Positions 1 through 8,577 of a DNA stretch of 54,081 nt are shown here, one piece after another. A program made the position numbers and the translations under genes. This DNA comes from Methanocorpusculum parvum (GTDB lineage: Archaea; Halobacteriota; Methanomicrobia; Methanomicrobiales; Methanocorpusculaceae), in contig SUTD01000007.1 in assembly GCA_015063085.1 (NCBI GenBank), positions 1 through 54,081 on the forward strand, written 5' to 3'. Under the pieces are notes generated by a model. That model had not been told where the DNA came from. It made no database searches and worked only from the letters and a program-made list of their open reading frames with translations. Numbering within the stretch: position 1 is the stretch's first letter; every line of letters begins with the position of its first letter.

Positions 1-1
1 C

Positions 2-274
2 TCCAAGATTATTGCAATCTGGTTCCCGATCATGGCCTTCGTTGCAACCGGATTTGAACACTGTGTTGCAAACATGTACTTCATCCCGGCAGGTATCATC
101 ACCAACATGATCACCGGCGGCGAAGCAGTTGCAGGCCTTGACTGGATTGGCATGTGGACTAACAACATTATCTGGGCAACCCTCGGAAACATTGTTGGTG
201 CAGTCATCTTCATGGCAATCGTCTACTACTTCTGCTACAAGTCTGAGATTTGTGCACTCTGCGAAGCAAAATAA
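2..274 (+). CDS. Formate/nitrite transporter family protein, C-terminal part (cut by window edge)
   Basis: This is the 3' end of a membrane channel gene whose start lies outside the window. The reading frame is open from base 2. The visible 90 residues contain the signature [13 protein letters not shown] of the FNT (FocA/NirC/FdhC) family, followed by a hydrophobic last helix (about residues 57-77 of the visible part) and a short Cys-containing tail. FNT proteins are pentameric channels for formate, nitrite or related small anions in the cytoplasmic membrane. In a methanogen, FdhC-type formate uptake is the natural reading, but formate dehydrogenase genes, if linked, would be upstream and are not visible. 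Confidence 0.85.
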   Translation, partial: SKIIAIWFPIMAFVATGFEHCVANMYFIPAGIITNMITGGEAVAGLDWIGMWTNNIIWATLGNIVGAVIFMAIVYYFCYKSEICALCEAK

Positions 275-422
275 GGTGATACAGTAAGGGGGATTTCCCC
301 CATACCTCATATTCATCTTGGTTCTGTTTTTCCGGATTTTGTTTTTCTGTTTTCCTCTTGTCAGTTGATACTGAGTGGGGTACCCATTTGTATTTATGTG
401 ATAAAAGACAACCTTTATCCAC

Positions 423-2246
423 ATGTCTGAAAGCTACTCATGTGGTACATCCGACAAACCACTGCTCGGCTGTACCGTAGGACAACTCTTGAACAGCATC
501 GCGGCTAAATACCCGAACAACGATGCTCTAGTAGCCTTTCAGCAGAACCCGTACGGCAAAGCAGTCTTAAACGCATCCTTCTACACGAATGCGCATGAGG
601 CACTCGTCTCTGACGAGCCGAACAGCTACCGCGAGCCGTATACGATCGCCCCCGCATCGCTTTCCACTCCGGTTCTCCGCTATACATGGACGGAGTTCCT
701 GCAGGAAGTAAACAACCTTGCAAAAGGTCTGATGATGCTTGGTGTGGAACGCGGTATGCGTGTTGCCATCTGGGCTCTGAACTATGCTGAATGGATACTC
801 GTACAGTTTGCAACGGCTAAAATCGGTGCTGTCATGGTGAACATCAACCCGGCGTACCGCACGTTCGAGCTCGAGTATGCACTAAAGCAGTCCGAAGTCG
901 ATACCTTAATTCTTCAGGGCAAGTTCAAGACCTCTGATTATGTCGGCATGTTCTATGAAGCATGCCCGGAGGCATTCGAATGCAGACCGGGAAACATCAG
1001 ATCTGAGAAGTTCCCGTACCTGAGAAACGTTGTGTTCATGGGAGAAATCATCTACAACGGTATGTACCGCTGGAGCGAGATGATTGAGATGGGACGTATG
1101 ATCTCCGACTCCGAGCTCAAAGACCGCGAGGATTCAGTTGAGTTCGATGATGCATTAAACATCCAGTACACTTCCGGAACCACCGGTTATCCGAAGGGAG
1201 TTACCTTATCCCACCACTCGGTCTTAAACAACGGATTAATTATCGGTGACGGTATGGCCTTTACCGAGAACGACAAGCTCTGTATTCCGGTTCCGTTCTA
1301 CCACTGCTTCGGTATGGTCTTATCGAATATGGCCTGCGTGACGCACGGTACAACTATGGTTATCCCGTGTCCTGCATTCGATGCAGAGGCGGTTCTCCAC
1401 GCAATCGAGGCGGAGAAGTGTACGGCAGTCCACGGTGTTCCGACGATGTTTATCGCAGAGCTTGAGCACCCGAACTTTGATAAATACGATCTCTCCTCTC
1501 TGAGAACGGGAATTATGGCGGGCTCTCCGTGTCCGATTGAGAAGATGCGTGAAGTCGCAGATAAGATGTATATGAGAGATATCGTTATCGTCTACGGTCA
1601 GACCGAGACTGCACCGGGAGTTACGATGTCTACTACCTCTGACTCCTTAGAGCTTCGTGTATCCACTGTCGGCCGTGCCTTCCCGCACACTGAGATTAAG
1701 ATTATCGACCCGAAGACCGGAAGAATTGTTCCGTACGGCGAGACCGGAGAAATCTGTGCCAGAGGATACATGACTATGAAGGGTTACTACAACAATCCGC
1801 AGGCAACCCGTTTAGTCATTGACGAGAACCACTGGCTGCACTCCGGCGATCTTGGAACGATGGATAAGGATGGATACGTCAGAATGGTCGGCCGCTTAAA
1901 GGAGATGGTCATCCGCGGCGGAGAAAACCTGTATCCAAGAGAAATCGAGGAGTTCTTACACCAGCACCCGAAGATTTCGGATGTGTACGTTATTGGTGTG
2001 CCGGATGAGAAGTACGGTGAGGAGCTGTGTGCCTGGGTGAAGGTGGAAGATGGCATGTCCTTAACCGAAGATGAAATCCGTGCATTCTGCGACGGGAAGA
2101 TTGCCCGCATGAAGATTCCGCGGTACTACCGTTTCTGTGATACTTTCCCGATGACGGTCACCGGTAAGATTCAGAAAGGCGAGATGCAGAAGGTCTCGAT
2201 TGCCGAGCTTGGTTTAGAGAAGGCAGCAGAGATTAAGACTGCGTAA
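423..2246 (+). CDS. AMP-forming acyl-CoA synthetase (fatty-acid type)
   Basis: A 607-residue member of the ANL adenylating superfamily. It activates a carboxylic acid to acyl-AMP and then acyl-CoA in the cytoplasm. Visible core motifs are the phosphate loop YTSGTTGYPKG (about 249-259), YGQTETAPG (about 391-399), the SGDLG aspartate (about 474), the hinge GRLKEMVIRGGENLYP (about 490-505) and the catalytic-lysine motif TGKIQK (about 580-585). Overall it resembles medium/long-chain fatty-acyl-CoA synthetases more than acetyl-CoA synthetase, but the substrate cannot be read from sequence. It stands alone, with no obvious Shine-Dalgarno before the ATG. A T8 run starts two bases after the stop and probably ends the transcript. 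Confidence 0.9.
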   Translation: MSESYSCGTSDKPLLGCTVGQLLNSIAAKYPNNDALVAFQQNPYGKAVLNASFYTNAHEALVSDEPNSYREPYTIAPASLSTPVLRYTWTEFLQEVNNLAKGLMMLGVERGMRVAIWALNYAEWILVQFATAKIGAVMVNINPAYRTFELEYALKQSEVDTLILQGKFKTSDYVGMFYEACPEAFECRPGNIRSEKFPYLRNVVFMGEIIYNGMYRWSEMIEMGRMISDSELKDREDSVEFDDALNIQYTSGTTGYPKGVTLSHHSVLNNGLIIGDGMAFTENDKLCIPVPFYHCFGMVLSNMACVTHGTTMVIPCPAFDAEAVLHAIEAEKCTAVHGVPTMFIAELEHPNFDKYDLSSLRTGIMAGSPCPIEKMREVADKMYMRDIVIVYGQTETAPGVTMSTTSDSLELRVSTVGRAFPHTEIKIIDPKTGRIVPYGETGEICARGYMTMKGYYNNPQATRLVIDENHWLHSGDLGTMDKDGYVRMVGRLKEMVIRGGENLYPREIEEFLHQHPKISDVYVIGVPDEKYGEELCAWVKVEDGMSLTEDEIRAFCDGKIARMKIPRYYRFCDTFPMTVTGKIQKGEMQKVSIAELGLEKAAEIKTA

Positions 2247-2264
2247 CCTTTTTTTTCAGGGGAT

Positions 2265-2293
2265 GTGTCGAAGATTTCAGAAATTTTCGACAC
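2265..2293. repeat. 29-bp palindrome, copy 1
   Basis: The arms gtgtcgaagatttc and gaaattttcgacac pair over 14 positions around one central base, with a single G.T wobble. A near-identical palindrome lies 70 bp downstream. It could be an operator, an RNA hairpin at the end of the acyl-CoA synthetase transcript, or the remains of a small mobile element. Confidence 0.6.
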
Positions 2294-2334
2294 GTTGCCT
2301 CTGACATGTTCGAGCAGCGTACATATGTGTTCTG

Positions 2335-2367
2335 ATATGTCGAAGATTTCGTAAATTTTCGACATAT
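2335..2367. repeat. 33-bp palindrome, copy 2
   Basis: It is centred on 2351 with outer arms atatgtcgaag / ttttcgacatat. It shares the core gtcgaagatttc...aaattttcgac with the palindrome at 2265-2293 but differs at the centre and the outer two bases, so both halves changed together. That suggests selection for the dyad. Confidence 0.6.
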
Positions 2368-2700
2368 GGCAGGCGTTCAGTTCCCGCAACCTCTCTGCTC
2401 TCAGACGTGCCGGCGGCAGTTTTCTGTGGGTGCGGAGGTTGGTTTTTCTGTCTGCAAACTGCGGTATTTTGCGGTATTTTTTCTGAAAATCTGCGCCCGC
2501 AATAACGCCGTGAAAAAAAACGGTTTTACGGGCTTTTCTTGCGATTTTGTCTCCATTTATGAGTATTCGCTGTGACGCTGAGGCGGGTTATGCGATATGT
2601 TTATGTGTGCGGGGGGCCAACCTTCAGTTTATAGCATCCAGTAAGTGACAGGCTGTTTGATGACGGCTTGCTGCTTTTCTGAATCTTTCAAATCATCTAG

Positions 2701-4926
2701 ATGCGTGTGATGGCAGCGAAAGACGGTGTTCAGGGTAGAAGGCGGCTGAGGATTTTTGCAGCAGCGGTAGCTTTGGTGCTTCTCTGTGCGGTGTGTGTTG
2801 GAGGGGTGAGCGGGGCTGATTTGTATGTGGGTAATACTGCATCGACAGAATCTAACTGGTATACCAGTCTTGCTGATGCTGTAGATGCTGCAGGTTCTGG
2901 CGATACTATCATTATAACGGAAAATTATGTTATCAATGATCAGGTTATTCTCTCCAGCGAAAATATTGGTACAAATAGAAATCCCATTTATGCTACACGA
3001 GATATTACTATAACTAATGCCCCTGGTGTTGATGTTATTGTTAGTAGTGGTTTTGCACCGTTGACTTCTGGTAATAATGATGAGGTTGATACTCGTACTC
3101 TTTTCGTAATAAATGCAGGAACACTGACTCTTACTGCAAATCCTGCAGGAGGTACTCTCACATTTACTACGGGACATAATGGAAGAGCATTTGATGTAAA
3201 CTATGATGGAGCACGTTTTAATGGGGGTGATGGATTGGGTGCTACTCTTAAGATGGAAGATGGAGTGTGGATTTATCAATGCGGTTTTGATGACAAAAGT
3301 CTTGCCTCTACAAATAATGGCGGTGCTGTTTATGTGAGAACCGGTGGCAAGTTTGAGATGACTGGTGGTCGTATTTCTGAGAACTATGCTGGTTCTGGCG
3401 GTGGGGTTTATTTAGAAGAGAGTTGGTCATGGTGGGCGCAAAACGGAAACGGTAAGTTTGAAATGAGTGGGGGTATCATTACCGGCAATCATGCAATTAA
3501 TGTCGCCCAAGGTGATGACTGGGGCGGTGGTGTATGGGCTTCTGATATAGATGATTTTACATGGAACTATGGTGGTGTTATTGAAGGAAACACTGCAGAG
3601 GGGATTCCTAATTCAGCGAATCAGAAGGACTACAATGAGGTTTATCCATCTTATAATCCACCAGTAGCTCCCGAAACTCCGGATACTCCTGATACACCAA
3701 CTGTAATTTATCCAATATACGTCAAGAGTGCTACTAAGACGTATGATGGATACAAGACAGTGAAGCAGGCATATGATGATGCGAGACGTCAGGGAGAAAC
3801 TACGTTTACGATCTATATTCGTGAGAACTTCATACAAGGATATATTGATACTCCGGAGAATGGTGTTTTAGTAAAAGTCCTTGATACGGTGACGATTACT
3901 GATGAATCTACTGACATAACTGTTACAGTAATGCCGGATGGTAAATCTATTACTCTTGATCTGGTGGATAAGCTATTTACCGTTGGTGCTCACGGTTCAC
4001 TTATAGTTTCAGGAAATGGTGATGCAGATATTACTGTTACTGAAACATTTAATATGGAGGGTGGGGATAATAATGGCGGTTTTGTCCTGGTAAATGGCGG
4101 TTCGTTCACCCTTCAGACAGGGGCAACGCTCTCTTCCCTTAAAGCAGAGAATGGCGGAGCTGTCTATGTAAATTCCGGAACATGTACGCTTGCCGGTGGT
4201 TCTATTACTGGATGCAGTGCCTCTGTACATGGTGATGCAGTCTATGTTCACGATGGAACGCTTATAGTGGATAATTCCTTTACTATTCCTGCTGAGAACG
4301 ATATTTATCTCGCAGATGGTCAGGTAATCACTGTTACTTCAAACTATCAGGGAACAATAGGCAAGATCACTCTCTCCGGTTATTCAGAAGGACGAAATGT
4401 CATTGATATTTCAGCGAACACTGCTGTTTCTTCCGCAAAGTTTGTTCTGAATCCGGCTGATGCAAATCAGTATGAAGATATGCTTTTGAAGGTGAGTGAT
4501 TCGGAGAATGGAAAAATCTATCTGGAGTTAGGTGTCGATGTTCAGTTTACGATTCTTATTCCAGCCGCTCTGGAGCTTGACGGTGATACCTATACCGGTT
4601 CGATGAAAATTACTGCAGAGAAGGTTTTGATTCCGAAGGATGATGTTCTTCAAGTGACGGTTACGAGTCCGAATGACGGTTTTATTCTTATTCATTACAA
4701 GGATGCCGAAATCACCCTTCCATACACACTGAGTGTTGGCTCTCCTGATACTCCGCTTGGTGCGGATGGGGAGATTGCACGTTTTACCAAAGATGCATAT
4801 CAGGAGAAGCAGGCTCAGAATGCGGAACTTGCTGTTGAATTATATGCACGTCTTTCTGCAGAACCGAGATATGCCGGAGACTATACAGACACGCTGACGT
4901 TTACGGTGACTTATATTGATGGATAA
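2701..4926 (+). CDS. Secreted beta-helix adhesin-like surface protein
   Basis: A 741-residue exported protein. A basic N-terminus (GRRRLR) is followed by a hydrophobic signal stretch ending near VGGVSGA (about residue 38). Two right-handed beta-helix-type regions (about 110-310 and 410-590) carry repeated GGAVYV / GGKFEMTGGRISEN strand patterns. A Pro/Asp/Thr linker with PETPDTPDTP separates them near residue 330. The last about 130 residues form another beta domain ending in DTLTFTVTYIDG; a similar domain makes up most of the product at 5561. There is no C-terminal membrane anchor. Such polymorphic-outer-membrane-like repeats are typical of adhesin-like proteins in gut archaea and Firmicutes; a surface adhesion role is inferred. 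ATG at 2710 is an alternative start. It overlaps the next frame at TAATGGAGG. Confidence 0.75.
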   Translation: MRVMAAKDGVQGRRRLRIFAAAVALVLLCAVCVGGVSGADLYVGNTASTESNWYTSLADAVDAAGSGDTIIITENYVINDQVILSSENIGTNRNPIYATRDITITNAPGVDVIVSSGFAPLTSGNNDEVDTRTLFVINAGTLTLTANPAGGTLTFTTGHNGRAFDVNYDGARFNGGDGLGATLKMEDGVWIYQCGFDDKSLASTNNGGAVYVRTGGKFEMTGGRISENYAGSGGGVYLEESWSWWAQNGNGKFEMSGGIITGNHAINVAQGDDWGGGVWASDIDDFTWNYGGVIEGNTAEGIPNSANQKDYNEVYPSYNPPVAPETPDTPDTPTVIYPIYVKSATKTYDGYKTVKQAYDDARRQGETTFTIYIRENFIQGYIDTPENGVLVKVLDTVTITDESTDITVTVMPDGKSITLDLVDKLFTVGAHGSLIVSGNGDADITVTETFNMEGGDNNGGFVLVNGGSFTLQTGATLSSLKAENGGAVYVNSGTCTLAGGSITGCSASVHGDAVYVHDGTLIVDNSFTIPAENDIYLADGQVITVTSNYQGTIGKITLSGYSEGRNVIDISANTAVSSAKFVLNPADANQYEDMLLKVSDSENGKIYLELGVDVQFTILIPAALELDGDTYTGSMKITAEKVLIPKDDVLQVTVTSPNDGFILIHYKDAEITLPYTLSVGSPDTPLGADGEIARFTKDAYQEKQAQNAELAVELYARLSAEPRYAGDYTDTLTFTVTYIDG

Positions 4927-4940
4927 TGGAGGAGAAGAAA

Positions 4941-5534
4941 ATGACTGATGAGCAAGGAACTACAACAGAACCAATTACTGAACCAACAACTGAACCGAAA
5001 AATGAACAACCGCGTTCTGATAAGAAGTGGAAGATACTGGCAGGTATTTTAGCAGTACTTCTGATTCTTTGCGGAACATGGATAATCTGGGGCGGTGTGC
5101 CATTCTTCCCTGCCGCCGCCCCAAATGATGGCGGATCATCGTCGCAGGGAGGCGGGCTGGTGATTGATCCGAATGCCGGTGAGTATGTGAAACCGGAACG
5201 TGCTCCGGGAGTGACTATTCCCGGATTTGGCAGTATGACCATTCCGGCAAACACGAAAGAGCTCAAAGGTATTAATCTGTACAACCCGATTGAAAATGAG
5301 GGTTGGTATTATCTGACCTTCAAAATCTGTCTTTTAGACAAGAATGAGGAGGTTTCAGAAGTTTTATACGCATCACAGCTTGTCCCGCCGGGACAGTATC
5401 TGCAGGATATTACGATTTCCCGCGGACTTCCTGCCGGTACATACGATGCAGTGATGCAGATACAGCCGTATCGCATTGCGGACAAGAGTTCGACCAACAA
5501 TGCTGATTTGAGAATGACCATTATTGCAAAGTGA
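4941..5534 (+). CDS. Single-pass membrane-anchored surface protein of the adhesin cassette
   Basis: I place the start at ATG 4941 because a strong ribosome site (tggagga, 4927-4933) sits 7 bases before it. An earlier ATG at 4926 overlaps the previous stop and would add five residues. The 197-residue product has a Thr/Glu/Pro-rich cytoplasmic leader, one transmembrane helix (about 32-50, WKILAGILAVLLILCG), a Gly/Ser linker and an extracellular domain of about 120 residues containing PGFGSMTIPANT, YYLTFKICL, VPPGQYLQDITISRGLPAG and DAVMQIQPYR. From memory, the same motif order occurs in small Firmicutes surface proteins beside adhesins. Its function is unknown; it may tether or assemble the neighbouring secreted proteins. 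Confidence 0.75.
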   Translation: MTDEQGTTTEPITEPTTEPKNEQPRSDKKWKILAGILAVLLILCGTWIIWGGVPFFPAAAPNDGGSSSQGGGLVIDPNAGEYVKPERAPGVTIPGFGSMTIPANTKELKGINLYNPIENEGWYYLTFKICLLDKNEEVSEVLYASQLVPPGQYLQDITISRGLPAGTYDAVMQIQPYRIADKSSTNNADLRMTIIAK

Positions 5535-5560
5535 TGGTACAACTTATGGAGAAAGAAATT

Positions 5561-6121
5561 ATGAAGAAAGTATTAATGGCACTTCTGGGAATTGCACTGG
5601 TTATTTCGATGGCTGGTGTTGCATCTGCAGCTGAGATTGTCTGGGATAGTGAAGATCCCACTCATCAGGGTACAAGTGGAACGGTTATGGTTTCATTGAC
5701 ACTGGCACAGCATTATGTTGTGACTATTCCTGATGCTGTAGAAATTAAATATGGTGAAACAGTAGTGTTGGAAGATGCAGTGTTTGTGTCTGATTTAGTT
5801 ATTCCAGCTAACAAACTCTTCCAGATTCTTGTTAGCAGTGATAAAGGTTGGTATGTTGTAGATACTTCAAATAATAATAATAAACTCTCATACTCTATGA
5901 CGGTTATCGAGGAAAATGTGGCTGATATTATTTGCAGTCCATCTACAAGTGATGCTGGCTTACCGCCAATTTATGAAACACAGATGAATGTTCTCAATCA
6001 TCCAAAATTAGATCTCAAATTTGTTCTCCAGGGAATTGTCGAGAAGATGGGCGTCTATAATGATGAGATTACATTCACCGTAAAGATTGTTGATAAACCA
6101 ACAGCAACAACAACAACATGA
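5561..6121 (+). CDS. Small secreted beta-domain surface protein
   Basis: The open frame runs from 5531, but the ATG at 5561 gives a textbook signal peptide (MKKVLMALLGIALVISM...SAAE) preceded by ggag (5548-5551) at good spacing, so I use it. The mature part of about 160 residues has Ile/Val/Tyr-rich strands: VVTIPDAVEI, LVIPANKLFQILVSS and DEITFTVKIVD, then a Thr tail. This order matches the C-terminal domain of the large adhesin at 2701. The protein therefore looks like a free-standing copy of that module, possibly a subunit that polymerises or caps. No transmembrane anchor is present. A 12-bp hairpin follows 9 bp after the stop. Confidence 0.7.
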   Translation: MKKVLMALLGIALVISMAGVASAAEIVWDSEDPTHQGTSGTVMVSLTLAQHYVVTIPDAVEIKYGETVVLEDAVFVSDLVIPANKLFQILVSSDKGWYVVDTSNNNNKLSYSMTVIEENVADIICSPSTSDAGLPPIYETQMNVLNHPKLDLKFVLQGIVEKMGVYNDEITFTVKIVDKPTATTTT

Positions 6122-6130
6122 TTTACAACA

Positions 6131-6159
6131 AAAAAGTACAGAGTATATCTGTACTTTTT
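6131..6159 (+). terminator. Hairpin with T tract between surface genes
   Basis: Perfect 12-bp inverted repeat: aaaaagtacaga, loop gtata, tctgtacttttt. It lies 9 bp after the stop of the small secreted protein and 17 bp before the next start. It could terminate or attenuate transcription so that the stalk protein is made at a different level. Confidence 0.55.
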
Positions 6160-6175
6160 AACATTACTGTAATCA

Positions 6176-7105
6176 ATGGCATCTTCTATAGTTAGAATCC
6201 TTATCCTTGCTATAACAGTAGTTTTCTTTGTTACAATTCCTGCTGGAGCGGCAGACAACACACTCATTGAACTCACTGTCAGCGAAGTGTGTATCGAAGC
6301 AGATGACTCTGTAAAGAGACTTGGCTATACAGTAAATGGGGATAAGAATCTTGATAGGGTTATTGTATCATATAGCGATGTGGTAGTGGTAGACATTCCA
6401 TCACTTCCGGAAGGTATGGATTTGAAAACTACTGTTGTGGGTGGAGATGAACTAATTGGCTGCCCCTTATACTTGAGTGGTTTCCCACAGGATGAGGCAA
6501 TATCTATTAGAATCCAACTGTCTTTGATTGGAACTCCTGTTAATCCTCCAACACCAGATAATCCACCTTCTGGTGAAGAGCCTGGTTATCCGGATGCCCC
6601 TGATTATCCAGACACCCCGGAGACTCCATCAGAACCAGAAAACCCGCCAACAGACGATCCAGGAACTGATGAGCCAACAAATCCAGACACCCCCGGCTCT
6701 GACGAACCAAATCCAAATGAACCCTACACACCAATCCTGCCGCCCGCAGACAGCGTCTACAACCTCGCAGGATTCATCCCGCTTGGTGCAGGAGCACTTC
6801 TGCTGTTCCTTGCAATCTTCTGGAAACGTAAGGTTTACAGAATCCTGAATTCTCATGCAAAGAAGCACGGAGAAAAGCCTGAGAAGGAACATCTCAAAGA
6901 GATTGCAGACGCAATTATCAAGCTCGTCAGAGATGAAGGCAGGTATCCTGAGTGGAAGAAGAACAGTGATGTGGCAAAGCGTCTTTCGTCTGATATTGTA
7001 TCAGTCTTAGACGAAATGAATTACGCAAGAGCTGTCCCGCGTGGGGCTCTTGTTGCTGAGATTCTCAAAGCAGCAAAAGGCAGAATCAACAGACACCGGC
7101 TCTAA
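6176..7105 (+). CDS. Surface protein with Pro-rich stalk, C-terminal membrane anchor and cytoplasmic tail
   Basis: 309 residues. The N-terminal signal peptide (about 1-25, ending IPAGAA) is followed by a beta-rich domain of about 90 residues. Residues about 118-190 form a stalk made of Pro, Asp, Thr, Glu and Asn (for example PDAPDYPDTPETPSEPE). One transmembrane helix (about 195-215, GAGALLLFLAIFW) is followed by a Lys/Arg-rich tail of about 90 residues. The tail is predicted cytoplasmic and helical, and its length is unusual for a plain wall anchor, so it may contact internal partners. It is the last gene of the surface cassette. There is no clear ribosome site before ATG 6176. Function unknown. 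Confidence 0.7.
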   Translation: MASSIVRILILAITVVFFVTIPAGAADNTLIELTVSEVCIEADDSVKRLGYTVNGDKNLDRVIVSYSDVVVVDIPSLPEGMDLKTTVVGGDELIGCPLYLSGFPQDEAISIRIQLSLIGTPVNPPTPDNPPSGEEPGYPDAPDYPDTPETPSEPENPPTDDPGTDEPTNPDTPGSDEPNPNEPYTPILPPADSVYNLAGFIPLGAGALLLFLAIFWKRKVYRILNSHAKKHGEKPEKEHLKEIADAIIKLVRDEGRYPEWKKNSDVAKRLSSDIVSVLDEMNYARAVPRGALVAEILKAAKGRINRHRL

Positions 7106-7217
7106 GCCTGGTGTTTCTCTTTTTTTGTCTTTTCCGGTGCTGTTTTTTTGTCACTGGATATATTTAGAAAAAATGTGTTCGGTGTCAATCCCGGAAAACA
7201 TAATTCCAGAACAGGAT

Positions 7218-7320
7218 GTTTTGTAAACATGATTTCAAAACACACACTTATCTTAATGTTTTGTAATCATGATTTCAAAACTCATGATTCTCAAAAGTTT
7301 TGAAAGTATGTTTACAAAAC
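7218..7320. repeat. Three 24-bp GTTTTG...CAAAAC elements at 40/39-bp spacing
   Basis: Copies lie at 7218-7241, 7258-7281 and 7297-7320. The first two are direct and differ at one base (core taaacatgattt versus taatcatgattt); the third is the same element inverted with a few changes. Every copy starts GTTTTG and ends CAAAAC, so each is an imperfect dyad. The array ends 20 bp before a TATA-like aatatacta, as expected for operator sites of the ATPase gene at 7370. Confidence 0.75.
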
Positions 7321-7340
7321 ATTAATCCTCTCTCCCCGAC

Positions 7341-7349
7341 AATATACTA
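7341..7349 (+). promoter_or_regulatory. TATA box of the DUF4143 ATPase gene
   Basis: The sequence aatatacta is centred about 25 bases before ATG 7370. That spacing predicts a transcript beginning at or next to the start codon (leaderless), in keeping with the absence of a ribosome site. Confidence 0.5.
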
Positions 7350-7369
7350 ATCACAAACCCTGCAATATC

Positions 7370-8575
7370 ATGATACCGCGTGACCAGTACCTCAGTCAGC
7401 TTCTTGCCTTCAAAGATACTGACCTTATCAAAATCATAACCGGCATACGCAGATGCGGCAAGTCCAGCCTGCTCAAACTCTTCGAAGAACATCTGCGAAA
7501 CGAACAGGTTGCAGATGACCACATCATCCGTATAAACTTCGAATACATGGAGTATGACGACGTTCGGGATTACAAAACCTTCTACCGTCTCATAAAAGAA
7601 AAACTTCCAAAGACCGGGAAAACCTACATTCTCTTAGACGAAATACAGCAGGTAGAACACTGGGAAAAAGCTGTTCTCTCCCTCTCCCTCGAAGCTGATA
7701 CTGATATCTACATCACCGGCTCAAACGCATATCTGCTTTCCTCTGAAATTGCCACACTCATCTCCGGTCGGTATGTGGAAATCAAAATGCTTCCGTTATC
7801 ATTCAAGGAATACCTTCTCTTCAACCACCTTCCGGAAGGATGGACCAAAGAGGAAAAATTCAATCAATATCTCAAATTCGGCGGATTTCCGCTTGTTCCC
7901 TCTCTCCCGCAGGAAACCGGGGCGGTAAACGAATACTTAACCGGAATCTACCACTCTGTCGTCATCAAAGACATCTTAACCAGAAACAAAATCCGTGACA
8001 CGGACCTTCTGGAACGCATCATAAAATACGTAATCACCAATACCGGAAACTTCATCTCGCCAAGCAGCATCAGCGGATATCTGAGTTCCCAGGGCAAAGG
8101 AGAAAAAATCAACCATGTAACCATCTCCAGCTACCTCAATGCTCTGGAGAAAGCATATATTGTCTATTCAGTTCCGCGTTTTGACATCAGGGGAAAGGAA
8201 CAGCTCAAAAAACTTGCAAAGTACTATGCGGCAGACTCCGGTCTCTTCCACTTAATTGGGGGATATACCGGATCCAATGTAGGGCATGTTTTAGAGACGG
8301 TTGTCTATCTCGAACTCATCCGCCGCGGGTATACTGTTTCGGTTGGAAAATGGGCTGATATGGAGGTTGACTTTGTGGCGGTAAATCAGCAGGAACGTCT
8401 CTATGTTCAGGTTGCCTGGACGGTCATGGGTGACGGTGTTCTGGATCGCGAACTCAGACCGCTGCAGGAAATCGGAGACAACCATACAAAAATTCTGCTC
8501 TCGCTTGACAAAACATATCCCGTCAGCGAAGATGGCATCATTCTGAAAAATGTCATTGACTTCCTCTTAGAATAA
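7370..8575 (+). CDS. AAA-type ATPase with DUF4143 domain (copy 1)
   Basis: 401 residues. An N-terminal P-loop ATPase domain has Walker A GIRRCGKS (25-32) and Walker B YILLDEIQ (D90/E91), then SGRYVEIKMLPLSFKEY, the family signature. A winged-helix-like middle follows, and the end is a nuclease-fold-like DUF4143 region (VYLELIRRGY, MEVDFVAV, YVQVAW). In PD-(D/E)XK enzymes the last strand carries E-x-K; here it reads Q-V-A, so catalysis is doubtful. The cellular role of the family is not established. A close paralogue is at 21926-23140 (both start MIPR) and a more distant one at 24419-25786. Three operator-like repeats precede it. Confidence 0.85.
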   Translation: MIPRDQYLSQLLAFKDTDLIKIITGIRRCGKSSLLKLFEEHLRNEQVADDHIIRINFEYMEYDDVRDYKTFYRLIKEKLPKTGKTYILLDEIQQVEHWEKAVLSLSLEADTDIYITGSNAYLLSSEIATLISGRYVEIKMLPLSFKEYLLFNHLPEGWTKEEKFNQYLKFGGFPLVPSLPQETGAVNEYLTGIYHSVVIKDILTRNKIRDTDLLERIIKYVITNTGNFISPSSISGYLSSQGKGEKINHVTISSYLNALEKAYIVYSVPRFDIRGKEQLKKLAKYYAADSGLFHLIGGYTGSNVGHVLETVVYLELIRRGYTVSVGKWADMEVDFVAVNQQERLYVQVAWTVMGDGVLDRELRPLQEIGDNHTKILLSLDKTYPVSEDGIILKNVIDFLLE

Positions 8576-8577
8576 CG

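Larger units (their letters stand above)
2247..2700. other. 454-bp intergenic region with twin palindromes and a promoter
   Basis: No convincing gene is present; a 69-codon open frame at 2366-2575 has an unnatural composition and no ribosome site. The stretch holds a T8 tract (2249-2256) that probably terminates the acyl-CoA synthetase transcript, two closely related perfect-type palindromes (2265-2293 and 2335-2367), and a TATA-like gtttatag (2627-2634) about 70 bp before the surface-protein start. Confidence 0.6.

Noticed and set aside
2366-2575. 69-codon open frame in the gap before the surface cassette
   Set aside because: It starts inside palindrome 2, has no ribosome site and a Cys/Phe-rich composition unlike any family; most likely chance.
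6540-6892. Alternative frames inside the Pro-rich stalk gene
   Set aside because: They arise from the repetitive CCA/GAT composition of the stalk; the frame with signal peptide and membrane helix is clearly the coding one.
7218-7320. CRISPR array
   Set aside because: Only three units, one inverted, with gaps of 15-16 bp and no cas genes; better explained as operator repeats.
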